Shown: positions 28,048 to 36,075, numbered from the stretch's first letter. The stretch: DNA of 64,000 bases from JAIBAC01 sp046331095 (GCA_046331095.1 JAXLRM010000003.1:1178001-1242000); one strand, 5' to 3'. Notes: generated by a model not told the origin, from the sequence alone. Translations and numbers: made by a program.

Positions 28048-28897
28048 CCTCGGGGCTCGGGCCGTGACCGAGTCCGAGGGCGGCGTCGTAGGCACGGTTC
28101 CTGGCGACACCGAGCTCGTCGTGCGCCGCGCGGGCGGCGTCCTTGACCCGATCGCCCGCCGCGAGGCGGTCCGCGAGGAAGGCCGCGAGGGCGTCGTCGG
28201 TGACGTCGCCGGTCGCCGACGGGGCGGCGCCCGCGACCACCAGCACAACTTCCCCGCGGGTGTCCGCGAAGCGGGCGGCCGCCGCCGACAGGCTGCCGCG
28301 CCAGACCTCCTCGTGGACCTTGGTCAGCTCGCGGCACACGGCGACGCGCCGGTCGCCGCCGAGGACCTCCGCCATCGCCGCCAGGCTCGCACCGGTGCGG
28401 TTGGGCGACTCGAGGAAGACCATCGTGCGCTCCTCGGCTGCGAGGGACTCGAGGCGGCGGCGGCGCTCGCCGTCCTTGCGCGGCAGGAACGCCTCGAACA
28501 CGAACCGTCCCGCCGGGAGGCCGCTCACCGCGAGGGCGGATACGACCGACGAGGGGCCCGGCACGACGACGACCTCGATGCCGGCGTCGGCAGCGCGGCG
28601 CACGAGGTCCTCGCCGGGATCGGCGAGGAGGGGCATGCCGGCGTCGCTGACGAGGGCGACGTCGCGGCCGCGTTCGAGCGCGTCGATCAGGTGGCGCCAC
28701 TGTGCGCGCTCGTTGTCGCGGTGGAACGACACGAGGCGGTCGCCCTTGCCGACGCCCGCGGCGGTGAGGAGCTTGCGTGTGCGCCGTGTGTCCTCCGCGG
28801 CCACCACGTCCACGGCGTCGAGGACCTCGACCGCCCGCGGGCTCAGGTCGCCCAGGTTCCCGATCGGCGTCCCGACGAGGTACAGCGTCCCCTTCAT
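28019..28897 (-). CDS. rsmI: 16S rRNA 2'-O-ribose cytidine methyltransferase
   Basis: 292-residue RsmI, which 2'-O-methylates a cytidine in 16S rRNA. Motifs: LYLVGTPIGNLGDLSPRA, AEDTRRTRKLL, SDAGMPLLADPGEDLV, VPGPSSVVSALAVSGLP and FLPRK. The ATG at 28897 has GAGGAG upstream. Its last 29 bases overlap the 3' end of the convergent AbrB-type gene. The neighbouring metG operon fits the usual rsmI-metG linkage, although here the orientation is split by the regulator. Confidence 0.93.
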   Translation of the reverse strand: MKGTLYLVGTPIGNLGDLSPRAVEVLDAVDVVAAEDTRRTRKLLTAAGVGKGDRLVSFHRDNERAQWRHLIDALERGRDVALVSDAGMPLLADPGEDLVRRAADAGIEVVVVPGPSSVVSALAVSGLPAGRFVFEAFLPRKDGERRRRLESLAAEERTMVFLESPNRTGASLAAMAEVLGGDRRVAVCRELTKVHEEVWRGSLSAAAARFADTRGEVVLVVAGAAPSATGDVTDDALAAFLADRLAAGDRVKDAARAAHDELGVARNRAYDAALGLGHGPSPEVNRDGTPGP

Positions 28898-28950
28898 CTC
28901 ACCATTCTCCTCGTCCCCACCGCCCCGACCCCCAACCCGCCCACCCCCGC

Positions 28951-29019
28951 TTGGAGCACCAGGCGGCCAGACACCCCGGGTTGGAGCACCAGGCGGCCAC
29001 ATGGCCGCCTGGTGCTCAA
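28951..29019. repeat. Direct and inverted 19-base repeats forming a strong hairpin
   Basis: TTGGAGCACCAGGCGGCCA occurs at 28951 and 28981, followed by its inverse at 29002-29019. The second and third form a 16-base perfect stem (28984-28999 with 29002-29017) and a 2-base loop. A partial further inverse copy lies at about 29039. The array sits between the divergent rsmI and 29,107 genes. Confidence 0.75.
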
Positions 29020-29106
29020 CCACGCCCCGATGGCACGCTCGTGCTCCAACCCCCCCCTACCCCAGCCGGCACGGTCGGGCCGACAGGCCGGTTAGGCTCA
29101 CGCTCG

Positions 29107-29352
29107 ATGGCAGTCTCCGAGCACGACCGGCGCGCCATGCGCCGACTTGCAGCGGCGTCGAGGACACTGGAGCGCGAGACCGGGTGGGGCGAACCCCAGC
29201 GTCGCGAGGAGGTGCTCGCCGTCGCGAACGCCGCACGCCGTCTCGACGGACGACCACCGTTGGAGGATGACGATGCCCCCGACGAGCTCGGGTTCCACGA
29301 GCGAGCCGTTCGGCTCGGACTCGTTCGGCGGCCTCCCCCGCCTGCTGGATGA
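29107..29352 (+). CDS. Small hypothetical protein, overlaps nucleotidyltransferase gene
   Basis: 81 residues, highly charged and helical (AVSEHDRRAMRRLAAASRTLERETG), ending in a Pro-rich tail. No family recognised. Its 3' third overlaps the following nucleotidyltransferase gene by 80 bases in another frame, which suggests translational coupling and resembles the partner gene of a nucleotidyltransferase toxin pair. Evidence for expression is only the ATG start, the length and the context. Confidence 0.45.
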   Translation: MAVSEHDRRAMRRLAAASRTLERETGWGEPQRREEVLAVANAARRLDGRPPLEDDDAPDELGFHERAVRLGLVRRPPPPAG

Positions 29353-29788
29353 GATCGGGATCCGCTGGTGCGTCGTCGGCGCTCTCGCGGCGATGCGGTA
29401 CCGCCGGACCTCGCGCATCACCGACGACGTCGACCTCCTCGTGGAATGGGACGCCACGCTGCTGGACCGCCTCCAGGAGGTCGGCTGGGACCTGACCGTC
29501 GCGGCCGACCCCGGCGAGACGCCGCATCTCGTGAGGGCCCGGCGCGAGATCAGCGTCGATCTGCTCGTCGCCCAGACCGAGTACCAGTCCCATGCCCTCG
29601 ATCGGGCACCCGATCACTGGCTCACGATCGAGGACGTCCTCGTCCACAAGCTGATCGCCTGGCGTCCTCGTGACCGTGACGACGTGGCCGACATCCTCGC
29701 CGGCGGCCTCGCTTTCGACGAGGCCTACGTGGACCACTGGTCGGCGCAATGGGACGCGGCAGACCGCTGGCGCGAAGCGAGGGCCTGA
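29273..29788 (+). CDS. Nucleotidyltransferase (AbiEii/MNT-like)
   Basis: 171 residues. The core IRWCVVGALAAMRYRRTSRITDDVDLLVEW contains the GA...DDVDL nucleotidyltransferase metal-binding pattern seen in AbiEii-type and minimal nucleotidyltransferases. Further on, LTIEDVLVHKLIAWRPRDRDDVADI matches the family's C-terminal helix. The start at 29273 was chosen because GGAGG lies six bases upstream. With the overlapping upstream gene it may be a toxin-antitoxin or a housekeeping tRNA-modifying-type pair; I cannot decide which. Confidence 0.7.
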   Translation: MPPTSSGSTSEPFGSDSFGGLPRLLDEIGIRWCVVGALAAMRYRRTSRITDDVDLLVEWDATLLDRLQEVGWDLTVAADPGETPHLVRARREISVDLLVAQTEYQSHALDRAPDHWLTIEDVLVHKLIAWRPRDRDDVADILAGGLAFDEAYVDHWSAQWDAADRWREARA

Positions 29789-29804
29789 CCGGCCCCGACC
29801 CGAC

Positions 29805-29951
29805 CCCACCCCAAACGCGGGCAGGACGACCCGCCAGCGACACAGACCACCCGCGATTGGGAGACACCCACCCCAAACGCGGGCAGGACGACCCGCCAGC
29901 GACACAGACCACCCGCGATTGGGAGAGGACCCCACCCCAAACGCGGGCAGG
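29805..29951. repeat. Tandem repeat, about 62-64 bp period, 2.3 copies
   Basis: A unit starting CACCCCAAACGCGGGCAGG is repeated at about 29808, 29870 and 29934, with the third copy truncated. Each full unit carries GC-rich inverted bits (CGCGGG with CCCGCG) that could fold. It fills the space between the convergent nucleotidyltransferase and DUF192 genes. There are no variable spacers, so it is not a CRISPR. Confidence 0.75.
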
Positions 29952-29952
29952 C

Positions 29953-30306
29953 TCAGGCGAAGGGGGCGCCGGCCCACCCGAGTCGGTCGCCGATCTCGAC
30001 GCCCGCCGCGCCCAGCACGCCGGCGGCGACCTCCAGCGCCCCGGCGCCACCACGCACCCACCGGCTCACCCGCCAGGGTCGCATCGAGCGGACCGTGTGC
30101 AGCACCGTTCCGTCGCCGCCGCAGAACGCCACGTCGATCGGGAAGCGCATGCCGAAGGTGTGCACCTGCGGGCAGGGGGCGATCCACATGCCGTGGCCGG
30201 GATCGAGCGACGAACGCCCCAACAGTCCCCGGCCCCGGCCCGTAGCCGTACCGGCGATCTCGACCTCGACGTCCAACCAGCGCCGCTGCGTCCCCACCGC
30301 CGCCAC
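29953..30306 (-). CDS. DUF192 family protein
   Basis: 117 residues of the DUF192 family, with the characteristic GRGLLGRSSLDPGHGMWIAPC and TFGMRFPIDVAF core. The family is usually exported or periplasmic and of unknown function; here no clear signal peptide is seen. It follows ychF by six bases on the same strand. The Ala/Gly-rich C-terminus is normal. Confidence 0.8.
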   Translation of the reverse strand: MAAVGTQRRWLDVEVEIAGTATGRGRGLLGRSSLDPGHGMWIAPCPQVHTFGMRFPIDVAFCGGDGTVLHTVRSMRPWRVSRWVRGGAGALEVAAGVLGAAGVEIGDRLGWAGAPFA

Positions 30307-30312
30307 CCCCGC

Positions 30313-31407
30313 TCAGACGTTGAAGCGGAACACCATCACGTCGCCGTCGGCGACGACGTAGTCCTTGCCCTCGAGCCTCACGTCGCCGGCCCGCTTCGCC
30401 TCGTCCCACCCGCCGGCGGCGACCACTTGCTCGTAGGTCGCGACCTCGGCACGGATGAAGCCGCGCTCGAAGTCGGAGTGGATCGCCCCCGCCGCCTGCG
30501 GCGCCCGGTCGCCGTCGCGGATCGTCCACGCCCGCGACTCCTTGTCGCCGGTCGTGAGGAACGTGCGCTTGCCGAGCGCGTGGTACGCGGCACGGGCGAC
30601 GCGGCCCACGGCCGCCTCGTCGACCCCGTAGGAGGTGAGCAGTTCGGCGCGCTCGTCGGGGTCCTCCACCTGCGCGACCTCGTGCTCGAGCGCGACACAC
30701 AGGACGAGCACGTCCTCGCGGGTGACGGCATCGTGCGCCGCGACGAAGCGGTCGACGACGGCGCCGGTGTCGCCGAGGGCGTCCTCGCCCACGTTCACGA
30801 GGTAGAGCGCCTTCTTGTTGGTCAGGAGCCAGAGGTCGTAGAGGCCGGCGCGGTCGTCGTCGGAGAGGCCGGCGCGGTAGAGGGGCACACCGTCGCCGAG
30901 GACGGCGGCAACTCGTTCGAGCAGATCCACGAGTGTCTTGGCCTTGGGGTCGGCCATCGCCGACTTGCGCAGCTTCGGCAGCCGCGCCTCGACGGTCTGG
31001 AGGTCGGCGAGGCACAGTTCCATCTCGAGGATCCCGAGGTCCTCGTCGGGGTCGGGCGGGTCGACGTCGTAGGGCACGGAGTCGTCGACGAATGCCCGCA
31101 GCACGAACAGGATCGCGTCGACCTCACGGATCTGGCCGAGCATCTGGTTGCCGAGGCCCTCGCCGGCCGACGCCCCGGCGGCGAGCCCGCCGATGTCGAT
31201 CACGTTGAGCTGCGCGGGCACGACCTTCTTGGACTGCGACAGGCGTGCGAGCATGTCGAGGCGCGGGTCGGGCACGGCGGCGGTGCCGACGTTGTGGCCC
31301 TGGGTCGAGAACGGGTGCGGGGCGACCTCGACGTCCATGCCCGTCAGGGCGGCGAACAGCGCCGACTTGCCCGAGTTCGCGAGCCCGACGATTCCGAGTC
31401 GCTCCAT
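30313..31407 (-). CDS. ychF: Redox-regulated ATPase YchF
   Basis: 364-residue Obg-family P-loop protein that prefers ATP to GTP. Walker A is GLANSGKSAL; Walker B is NVIDIGGLAAGAS. The G4 position reads NVGE rather than NKxD, the YchF hallmark for ATP. The C-terminal TGS-like domain ends YVVADGDVMVFRFNV. It binds ribosomes and responds to oxidative stress in other bacteria. The ATG at 31407 gives the conserved MERLGIVGLANSG start. Confidence 0.95.
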   Translation of the reverse strand: MERLGIVGLANSGKSALFAALTGMDVEVAPHPFSTQGHNVGTAAVPDPRLDMLARLSQSKKVVPAQLNVIDIGGLAAGASAGEGLGNQMLGQIREVDAILFVLRAFVDDSVPYDVDPPDPDEDLGILEMELCLADLQTVEARLPKLRKSAMADPKAKTLVDLLERVAAVLGDGVPLYRAGLSDDDRAGLYDLWLLTNKKALYLVNVGEDALGDTGAVVDRFVAAHDAVTREDVLVLCVALEHEVAQVEDPDERAELLTSYGVDEAAVGRVARAAYHALGKRTFLTTGDKESRAWTIRDGDRAPQAAGAIHSDFERGFIRAEVATYEQVVAAGGWDEAKRAGDVRLEGKDYVVADGDVMVFRFNV

Positions 31408-31513
31408 GCGACGGGATCGTATCGGTATTCCGTCGGCGCAGGTCAATGCTGGTACCCTCACCGGACTCGTCCGCCCCCTCGGTGCGATTCGACGCCGCGC
31501 CGGGCGGCAGCGG

Positions 31514-31561
31514 TCCCAGACCCCAGTTCTCCCAGACCCCAGTTCTCCCAGACCCCAGTTC
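31514..31561. repeat. Three perfect 16-bp tandem repeats upstream of the small basic protein gene
   Basis: TCCCAGACCCCAGTTC is repeated three times head to tail (31514, 31530, 31546), ending 18 bases before the ATG of the bS22-like gene. It lies where the 5' leader or promoter would be and contains no ribosome-binding site itself. It may be a regulatory leader or a simple slippage product. Confidence 0.85.
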
Positions 31562-31579
31562 TCCAGGATCGAGGACCTC

Positions 31580-31663
31580 ATGAGCAAGCGAACCCGCAAG
31601 CGTCGCATGCGAGCCCGGCGCAAGAAGGCGAACCACCGCAAGAAGCCCAACTGCGGCAAGTGA
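31580..31663 (+). CDS. Very small basic ribosomal-type protein (bS22/AURKAIP1-COX24-like)
   Basis: 27 residues, almost all Arg, Lys, Met and Asn, reading SKRTRKRRMRARRKKANHRKK in its centre. This matches the tiny AURKAIP1/COX24-domain proteins annotated throughout actinobacteria, which include mycobacterial bS22 on the small ribosomal subunit. The ATG at 31580 follows GAGG. A longer open frame from 31148 is antisense to ychF and is not the gene. It stands between ychF and the HlyD-like gene. Confidence 0.8.
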   Translation: MSKRTRKRRMRARRKKANHRKKPNCGK

Positions 31664-31690
31664 CCTAACTGCACCGTCAGGAGTCGAGAC

Positions 31691-33088
31691 ATGGGACGGA
31701 GCGAGGGGGGCGCACGGAGATCGGTGAGCAACCGGATCCTGTTCGCTGCCAGCGCCACCGTCGTGTTCGTCCTCGGGGCGTGTGCACCCCCGGGCGGCGC
31801 ATCCGGCAAGGCCGTCGCGACCCTGACCGTCACCACTTCGAACGCGACCCGTAAGGTCTCCGCCGACGGCGCCCTCGAAGCCGTGCGTCAGGTCCCGATC
31901 GCGACCACGGTCCCGGGCAAGGTCTCGACCGTGTCGGTCGACAACGGCCAGTCCGTCGAGGTGGGCGCGACGCTGTTCCAGCTCGACGCCGCCGACCTGC
32001 AGGCCCAACTCGACGCGCTCGACTCCGGTGGGGGCGGCGGTGGCAAGTCCCGCTCGAGCTCGTCCTCGTCGAAGCAACCGAACCCCGAGGAGATCCTCGG
32101 CGGGGTCAACACCGGCGTCGACGAGTTGATGCTGGGGCTGAACCAGGCCCTCGACGGAATCCAGGCAGCCCTCACGGCGCTCCCGGCACCCACCAACGAC
32201 CCCGCCAACGTCGCGCTGCGGCTCGCGATCGCGCAGCAGAAGATCAACCTGCAGTACCAGTCGACGACGTTCAAGATGCAACAGCAGGTCTACATGGCCG
32301 GCCAGGGCCTGGTGGCGCAGTCGAACCTCGCGTTCGCGAGCGCGCTGGGCGGCCTCGGGGGCGCGAGCGCGGCATCCAACCCCCAGGTCGAGTCCCAGAA
32401 GACCCAGCTCGAACGTCAGATCCGCGACACGACGGTGAGATCGCCGATCGGCGGGCTCGTTGCGTTCGCGTCGCTTCCGAGCGGCGCGGGTGGGGCGGCG
32501 GCGCTTGCAGGCAGCTCGTCGGCGGCCGCGTCGTCGGCGAACTCGGCAGGGCAGATCCATCCCGGATCCCAGGTCGGGGCGGGCCAGACCGTGATGAGCG
32601 TCTACGACACGTCCGGCGTGCGCGTGAAAGTCGGCATCGACGAGGTCGACGTGCCCGAGGTGCGTGAGGGCCAGACCACGGCGGTCAAGGTCGACGCCTT
32701 CCCCGACGCCGACATCAGCGGACGAGTCGGGCGCATCGACGTGAACCCGACCGTGTCGGACTCCGGCGGGGTCACCTACGGCGTGCGAGTCGACGTTCCT
32801 GTCGACCAGCTCCCCGGCTGGCGTCCCGGCATGACCGCGAGCGTGGACATCCAGATCGACGAGGGCAGCGGCAACGGCGTCGAGTTGCCCACCTCCGCGA
32901 TCGTGCCCGAGGGCGACACCGACTACGTGTTCAAGGTCGTCGACGGCAAGGCGGCCAAGACAGCGGTCAAGACCCACAAGACCGGCACCGGCGTCGTCGT
33001 GTTGGACCTGCGCCCCGGCGACGTCGTCGTGACCAATGGCGCGTCCGACCTCAAGGACGGCGACAAGGTCGCAACCGGCCCCAAGTGA
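31691..33088 (+). CDS. HlyD/RND-type efflux periplasmic adaptor, lipoprotein
   Basis: 465 residues. The signal peptide with lipobox VLGAC is followed by the adaptor's biotinyl-lipoyl half (ATTVPGKVSTVSVDNGQSVEVGATLFQLD). A long helical insertion with a Gly/Ser linker comes next, then the second lipoyl half (TTVRSPIGGLVAF) and the beta-barrel/MP domains (VKVDAFPDADISGRVG). It would link an inner-membrane MacB-type or other ABC pump to export. No pump gene is adjacent in this window. AGGAG lies seven bases before the ATG. Confidence 0.85.
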   Translation: MGRSEGGARRSVSNRILFAASATVVFVLGACAPPGGASGKAVATLTVTTSNATRKVSADGALEAVRQVPIATTVPGKVSTVSVDNGQSVEVGATLFQLDAADLQAQLDALDSGGGGGGKSRSSSSSSKQPNPEEILGGVNTGVDELMLGLNQALDGIQAALTALPAPTNDPANVALRLAIAQQKINLQYQSTTFKMQQQVYMAGQGLVAQSNLAFASALGGLGGASAASNPQVESQKTQLERQIRDTTVRSPIGGLVAFASLPSGAGGAAALAGSSSAAASSANSAGQIHPGSQVGAGQTVMSVYDTSGVRVKVGIDEVDVPEVREGQTTAVKVDAFPDADISGRVGRIDVNPTVSDSGGVTYGVRVDVPVDQLPGWRPGMTASVDIQIDEGSGNGVELPTSAIVPEGDTDYVFKVVDGKAAKTAVKTHKTGTGVVVLDLRPGDVVVTNGASDLKDGDKVATGPK

Positions 33089-33153
33089 GCTCCCCACCGT
33101 GATCGGCAGCTTCGGGGCCGCGCCGGCCGACGGCTAGGCTCGCCGATGCCTTT

Positions 33154-33229
33154 GGGGGTGTAGCTCAGCTGGAAGAGCGCCGCGGTCGCATCGCGGAGGC
33201 CAGGGGTTCAAATCCCCTCACCTCCACCA
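33154..33229 (+). tRNA. tRNA-Ala (anticodon CGC), probable element attachment site
   Basis: 76-base tRNA with an encoded CCA end. Acceptor GGGGGTG/CACCTCC, D-arm GCTCAGCTGGAAGAGC, anticodon stem CCGCG/CGCGG with loop GTCGCAT (anticodon CGC), T-arm AGGGGTTCAAATCCCCT. The gene for a large serine recombinase ends inside it on the other strand, which is the usual picture where an integrative element has inserted at a tRNA 3' end. No second copy of the 3' end was seen in the window. Confidence 0.92.
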
Positions 33230-34895
33230 AATCTCCTCTCGGCAACCCCTGGCCCATTGCATGACCTGCGTGGGCCTTTTCGTTTGCCCTCATACCGGCC
33301 TCCAGGTCGGTCACCAGGTCCTCCGCCAGGAGGTGTGAGAACGGTTGGGCGAGCTGACTGCCGGTCAGCTTCTCGCCGTCGTCGAAGTCGAGGTAGATCG
33401 CTTCGAAGAAGGCCTGGTTGAACTGCTTGCGCACAGCCGGCTTGGCCTGTCGGTAGGCCTCTTGGCAATTGGCCAGGAGCGCCAAGGCTGCTTCGGCACC
33501 TCGCTCGATGTCCTCCCAGTGCTGCTCGCTAGCCGCAAGGCCCGCCTGGGCCTTGCCCAGATCGGTCGTCAGACGCTCCTGTTCCTCCTTGAGGAGGTCG
33601 AGCCCGATGGCGCCTTCTTGGTAGGCGTGCAGCAGCTTGCGCCGCTCCGCTTCCAGCCGCTCGACCGTTCGGCGGTGCCGCCGACTGTCCTGCTGACTCA
33701 CTTCGACCCACTGCTGAAGCTGATGCTTCAAGCGGACACCGAGGGTGCCGAGCATCGGCTCGCTGAGTTGGATGGTGGCGTAGTGCTCTTCGATCATCTC
33801 CTCGACGGTCGAAACCCACAGATGAGGTAGGTCGCATGTCTGCTGCTTGGTCGCCCGGCCTCCGCAGACAAAGTACTCATACTCACCACCGCGGCCACGC
33901 ACCTTGGTGTAGGCCAGGCGGCTGCCGCAACGGCCGCAGTAGATCGTGCTCTTGAGGTAATGACTGTTCACGCGCTGCTTTTCCCCGTTGCGGTGCTGGG
34001 TCAAAACCGCCTGCACGCGGCTGAAGACCTCCACGGTGACAAGCGGTTCATGGCGTCCGACGTACTGCACGCCGCCCCACACCACCATCCCGGCGTAGAC
34101 CGGATTGCGCAGCATGTCGTTGACGTAGCGCACGCTCAAGGGCCGAGCCACCCAGCGCGCCGTCGGTCGTGTCGTGAGGCCCCGCTGCTCCAGCTCCACG
34201 GTGAGGCGAGCTAAGGTGTAGTCGCCGGTGGCATAGACCTCGAAGGCCCAGCGGACATGGTCGGCGCGCTCAGGGTCGAGGTCGATAGTGCGGATTTCGT
34301 GACCGTCGACTACCTCTCGGACGTTGAGGTAGCCGATCGGCGCCCGTCCGGGCAGGCCACCCTTCTTGGCCTTCTGGTTCATGCCCTTGACGATCTCCGC
34401 CGCCAGGTTCTGGCTGTAGAACTCGGCGATCGAGCTCATGATGCCGTGCAGCAACATGCCCGATGGCGTCTGGTCGATGTTCTCGCTGACACTGACGAGC
34501 TGAGCCCCGGCCTGGCGGATTGCCAAGTTGATGGCGACGTCGTCGGCCCGATTGCGCGCCAGACGATCGACCTTGTGGACGATGACGTAGTCGACGTCGC
34601 GCTCGGTCTGGAGACGACTGAGCAAGGTCTGCAGGGCTGGCCGGTCGGAGCTGCGGGCTGACTCGCCAGCATCGACGTACTCGTCGACTGCTACAGCTCC
34701 CAGGCTGGCGGCGCGGCGTTGGCAGGCCTCGCGTTGAGCGGGGATGGAGTAGCCCTCGGCGTCCCGGTCGGTCTTGGCCTGCTGGGCAGTCGAAACCCTC
34801 AAGTAGATGACCGCCTGGGCTTTGTAGGCTGGATCAACCGCGACGACTTCGGGCGACTCCTTGGCTTCTCTTGTCCTACTTACTGCCATATCCAT
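33165..34895 (-). CDS. Large serine recombinase (integrase)
   Basis: 576-residue large serine recombinase. The resolvase catalytic domain has IYLRVSTAQQ (nucleophile Ser35), EYVDAGESARSSDRPALQ and VHKVDRLARNRAD. A recombinase domain (GLPGRAPIGYLNVREV), a zinc ribbon (YCGRCGSRLAY...VCGG) and a coiled coil follow. It would integrate and excise the element at the adjacent tRNA-Ala. The start at 34895 has GGAGG eight bases upstream. The last 20 or so codons (VEVRGFEPLASAMRPRRSSS) are the antisense of the tRNA, so the C-terminus depends on the attachment site. Confidence 0.92.
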   Translation of the reverse strand: MDMAVSRTREAKESPEVVAVDPAYKAQAVIYLRVSTAQQAKTDRDAEGYSIPAQREACQRRAASLGAVAVDEYVDAGESARSSDRPALQTLLSRLQTERDVDYVIVHKVDRLARNRADDVAINLAIRQAGAQLVSVSENIDQTPSGMLLHGIMSSIAEFYSQNLAAEIVKGMNQKAKKGGLPGRAPIGYLNVREVVDGHEIRTIDLDPERADHVRWAFEVYATGDYTLARLTVELEQRGLTTRPTARWVARPLSVRYVNDMLRNPVYAGMVVWGGVQYVGRHEPLVTVEVFSRVQAVLTQHRNGEKQRVNSHYLKSTIYCGRCGSRLAYTKVRGRGGEYEYFVCGGRATKQQTCDLPHLWVSTVEEMIEEHYATIQLSEPMLGTLGVRLKHQLQQWVEVSQQDSRRHRRTVERLEAERRKLLHAYQEGAIGLDLLKEEQERLTTDLGKAQAGLAASEQHWEDIERGAEAALALLANCQEAYRQAKPAVRKQFNQAFFEAIYLDFDDGEKLTGSQLAQPFSHLLAEDLVTDLEAGMRANEKAHAGHAMGQGLPRGDLVEVRGFEPLASAMRPRRSSS

Positions 34896-34941
34896 CGCCG
34901 CATCCTCCATTACTTATCTTTCTATTGTCGCGCCGTTCACG

Positions 34942-35622
34942 TCATTTGGAAACAGTCCTATGAGCCTTCGTCGGACTTATAAGATGACTAGTCACAGCCA
35001 AGGCGGCAACTGCTTCAGCTGTAACAGACCCTCGCCGGAAGTAGGTAGCGCCTCTCCGACCAGAGCCATGGCGGCCGCAGCGCCGCTCTTGGACGGCCAG
35101 GCCGGTCTGGTGCAAGCGGGTGTGCATGGCTGCTTGTGAGACGTCGAACTGGCGGGCCAGTGTGCTCAGTCGCTGGTTGCCGCCGGTCCAAGCACTTTTC
35201 AGCCAGGGTCGGGGCATCAGCACACAACCGGCGAAGTAGTCGCAGACCAGCTCGATCCAGTCGTCCCGCTCGTGCCCGTCAACGGCACCGTAGAGCTGCC
35301 GGGCGAACGGATGATCCAAGATGTGTTTCAGCTCATGGAAGAGGCTGAAGCGCTGCCTCAGCCGCGAGTCGTTGGCATTCAGCACAATCCGCCAGCGGCC
35401 TTGCTCCCAGGCACTGGCGCCAGAGTGACCGATCCGAGCCGAACGGATGACCTGCACCCGCGGCAGCTCCCCGGCGACTCGTTCCGGCACCGGTGGCGCG
35501 TTCACGCCGGTCAGTTCGAGCAGGCGCAGGGCCTGTCGCTCGGTGACCGACAGTGCCTCGATCCGCGTCAATGGCCGAATCGGCACCATGTCGCGCAGGC
35601 TGGCGATGATCCCGCGGCTCAT
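34942..35622 (-). CDS. ImmA/IrrE-family metallopeptidase
   Basis: 226 residues with the zinc-protease motif HELKH in RFSLFHELKHILDHPF (about residue 107) and the family's NANDSRLRQRF lead-in and DYFAGCVLMP follow-up. ImmA of ICEBs1 cleaves the element repressor to trigger excision; a similar control role is likely here beside the recombinase. The ATG overlaps the upstream small gene's stop as ATGA. No obvious XRE repressor partner is seen, although the small gene may serve. Confidence 0.85.
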   Translation of the reverse strand: MSRGIIASLRDMVPIRPLTRIEALSVTERQALRLLELTGVNAPPVPERVAGELPRVQVIRSARIGHSGASAWEQGRWRIVLNANDSRLRQRFSLFHELKHILDHPFARQLYGAVDGHERDDWIELVCDYFAGCVLMPRPWLKSAWTGGNQRLSTLARQFDVSQAAMHTRLHQTGLAVQERRCGRHGSGRRGATYFRRGSVTAEAVAALAVTSHLISPTKAHRTVSK

Positions 35623-35897
35623 AGCGTCCCCCGCCACGGGTGATCGACCCGGTTGACACCTGTCGCCCGTGGTGCCGGCGGCTTGCCGGCAGCCGTGCTT
35701 CCACCTGGCCGCTTGGCCGCAGTCCTGGGAGGGAAGACCTGCTGTCCCTCTGGGATGTCGTAGTAGGCCCGCAGCACCTCGGCGTAGGCCTCCAGGTCGC
35801 TGCGGTCGACAGGTGACAACCGGTCCTGTCGGAAGTAGATCGTTGGTTGTTTGTTTTGGAGGTTTGTTTGGGCTATTTGCAGTTGTTCTTGCCACAT
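35619..35897 (-). CDS. Small protein paired with the ImmA-like protease
   Basis: 92 residues beginning MWQEQLQIAQTNLQNKQ. The first half looks folded and acidic (RSDLEAYAEVLRAYYDIPEGQQ); the second half is basic and Pro/Ala-rich. No family recognised. The ATG at 35897 has GGAGG five bases upstream, and the stop overlaps the protease start. By position it could be the protease's substrate or an anti-repressor-like partner, which is inference only. Confidence 0.6.
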   Translation of the reverse strand: MWQEQLQIAQTNLQNKQPTIYFRQDRLSPVDRSDLEAYAEVLRAYYDIPEGQQVFPPRTAAKRPGGSTAAGKPPAPRATGVNRVDHPWRGTL

Positions 35898-36023
35898 GAG
35901 TGCCTCCTTCCATTCATTATATATTCGCATCTTGTACGGCATATTGTCAAATCCTGGGGATGCGGATTGCTAGCCACGCATATGACTTAAACGAGCCATT
36001 TCTCTGGGTACTGGAAGGGGGTT

Positions 36024-36055
36024 GGACCTCCCGAGCTCTATGGCTCGGGAGGTCC
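36024..36055. terminator. Strong hairpin downstream of the RHH gene
   Basis: A 13-base perfect stem (GGACCTCCCGAGC / GCTCGGGAGGTCC) with a 6-base loop, 20 bases past the stop of the leftward RHH gene. There is no T-tract on the minus strand, so a factor-assisted or weak terminator is possible. It separates the RHH/methyltransferase group from the ImmA pair. Confidence 0.5.
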
Positions 36056-36075
36056 TGTGTGGAGGACGCTTGTCC

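Noticed and set aside
29805..29951. CRISPR array
   Set aside because: Repeats follow one another without variable spacers, and there are no cas genes in the window.
31124..33097. 657-codon minus frame opposite the HlyD-like gene
   Set aside because: Shadow frame; the + strand has signal peptide, lipobox and adaptor domains.
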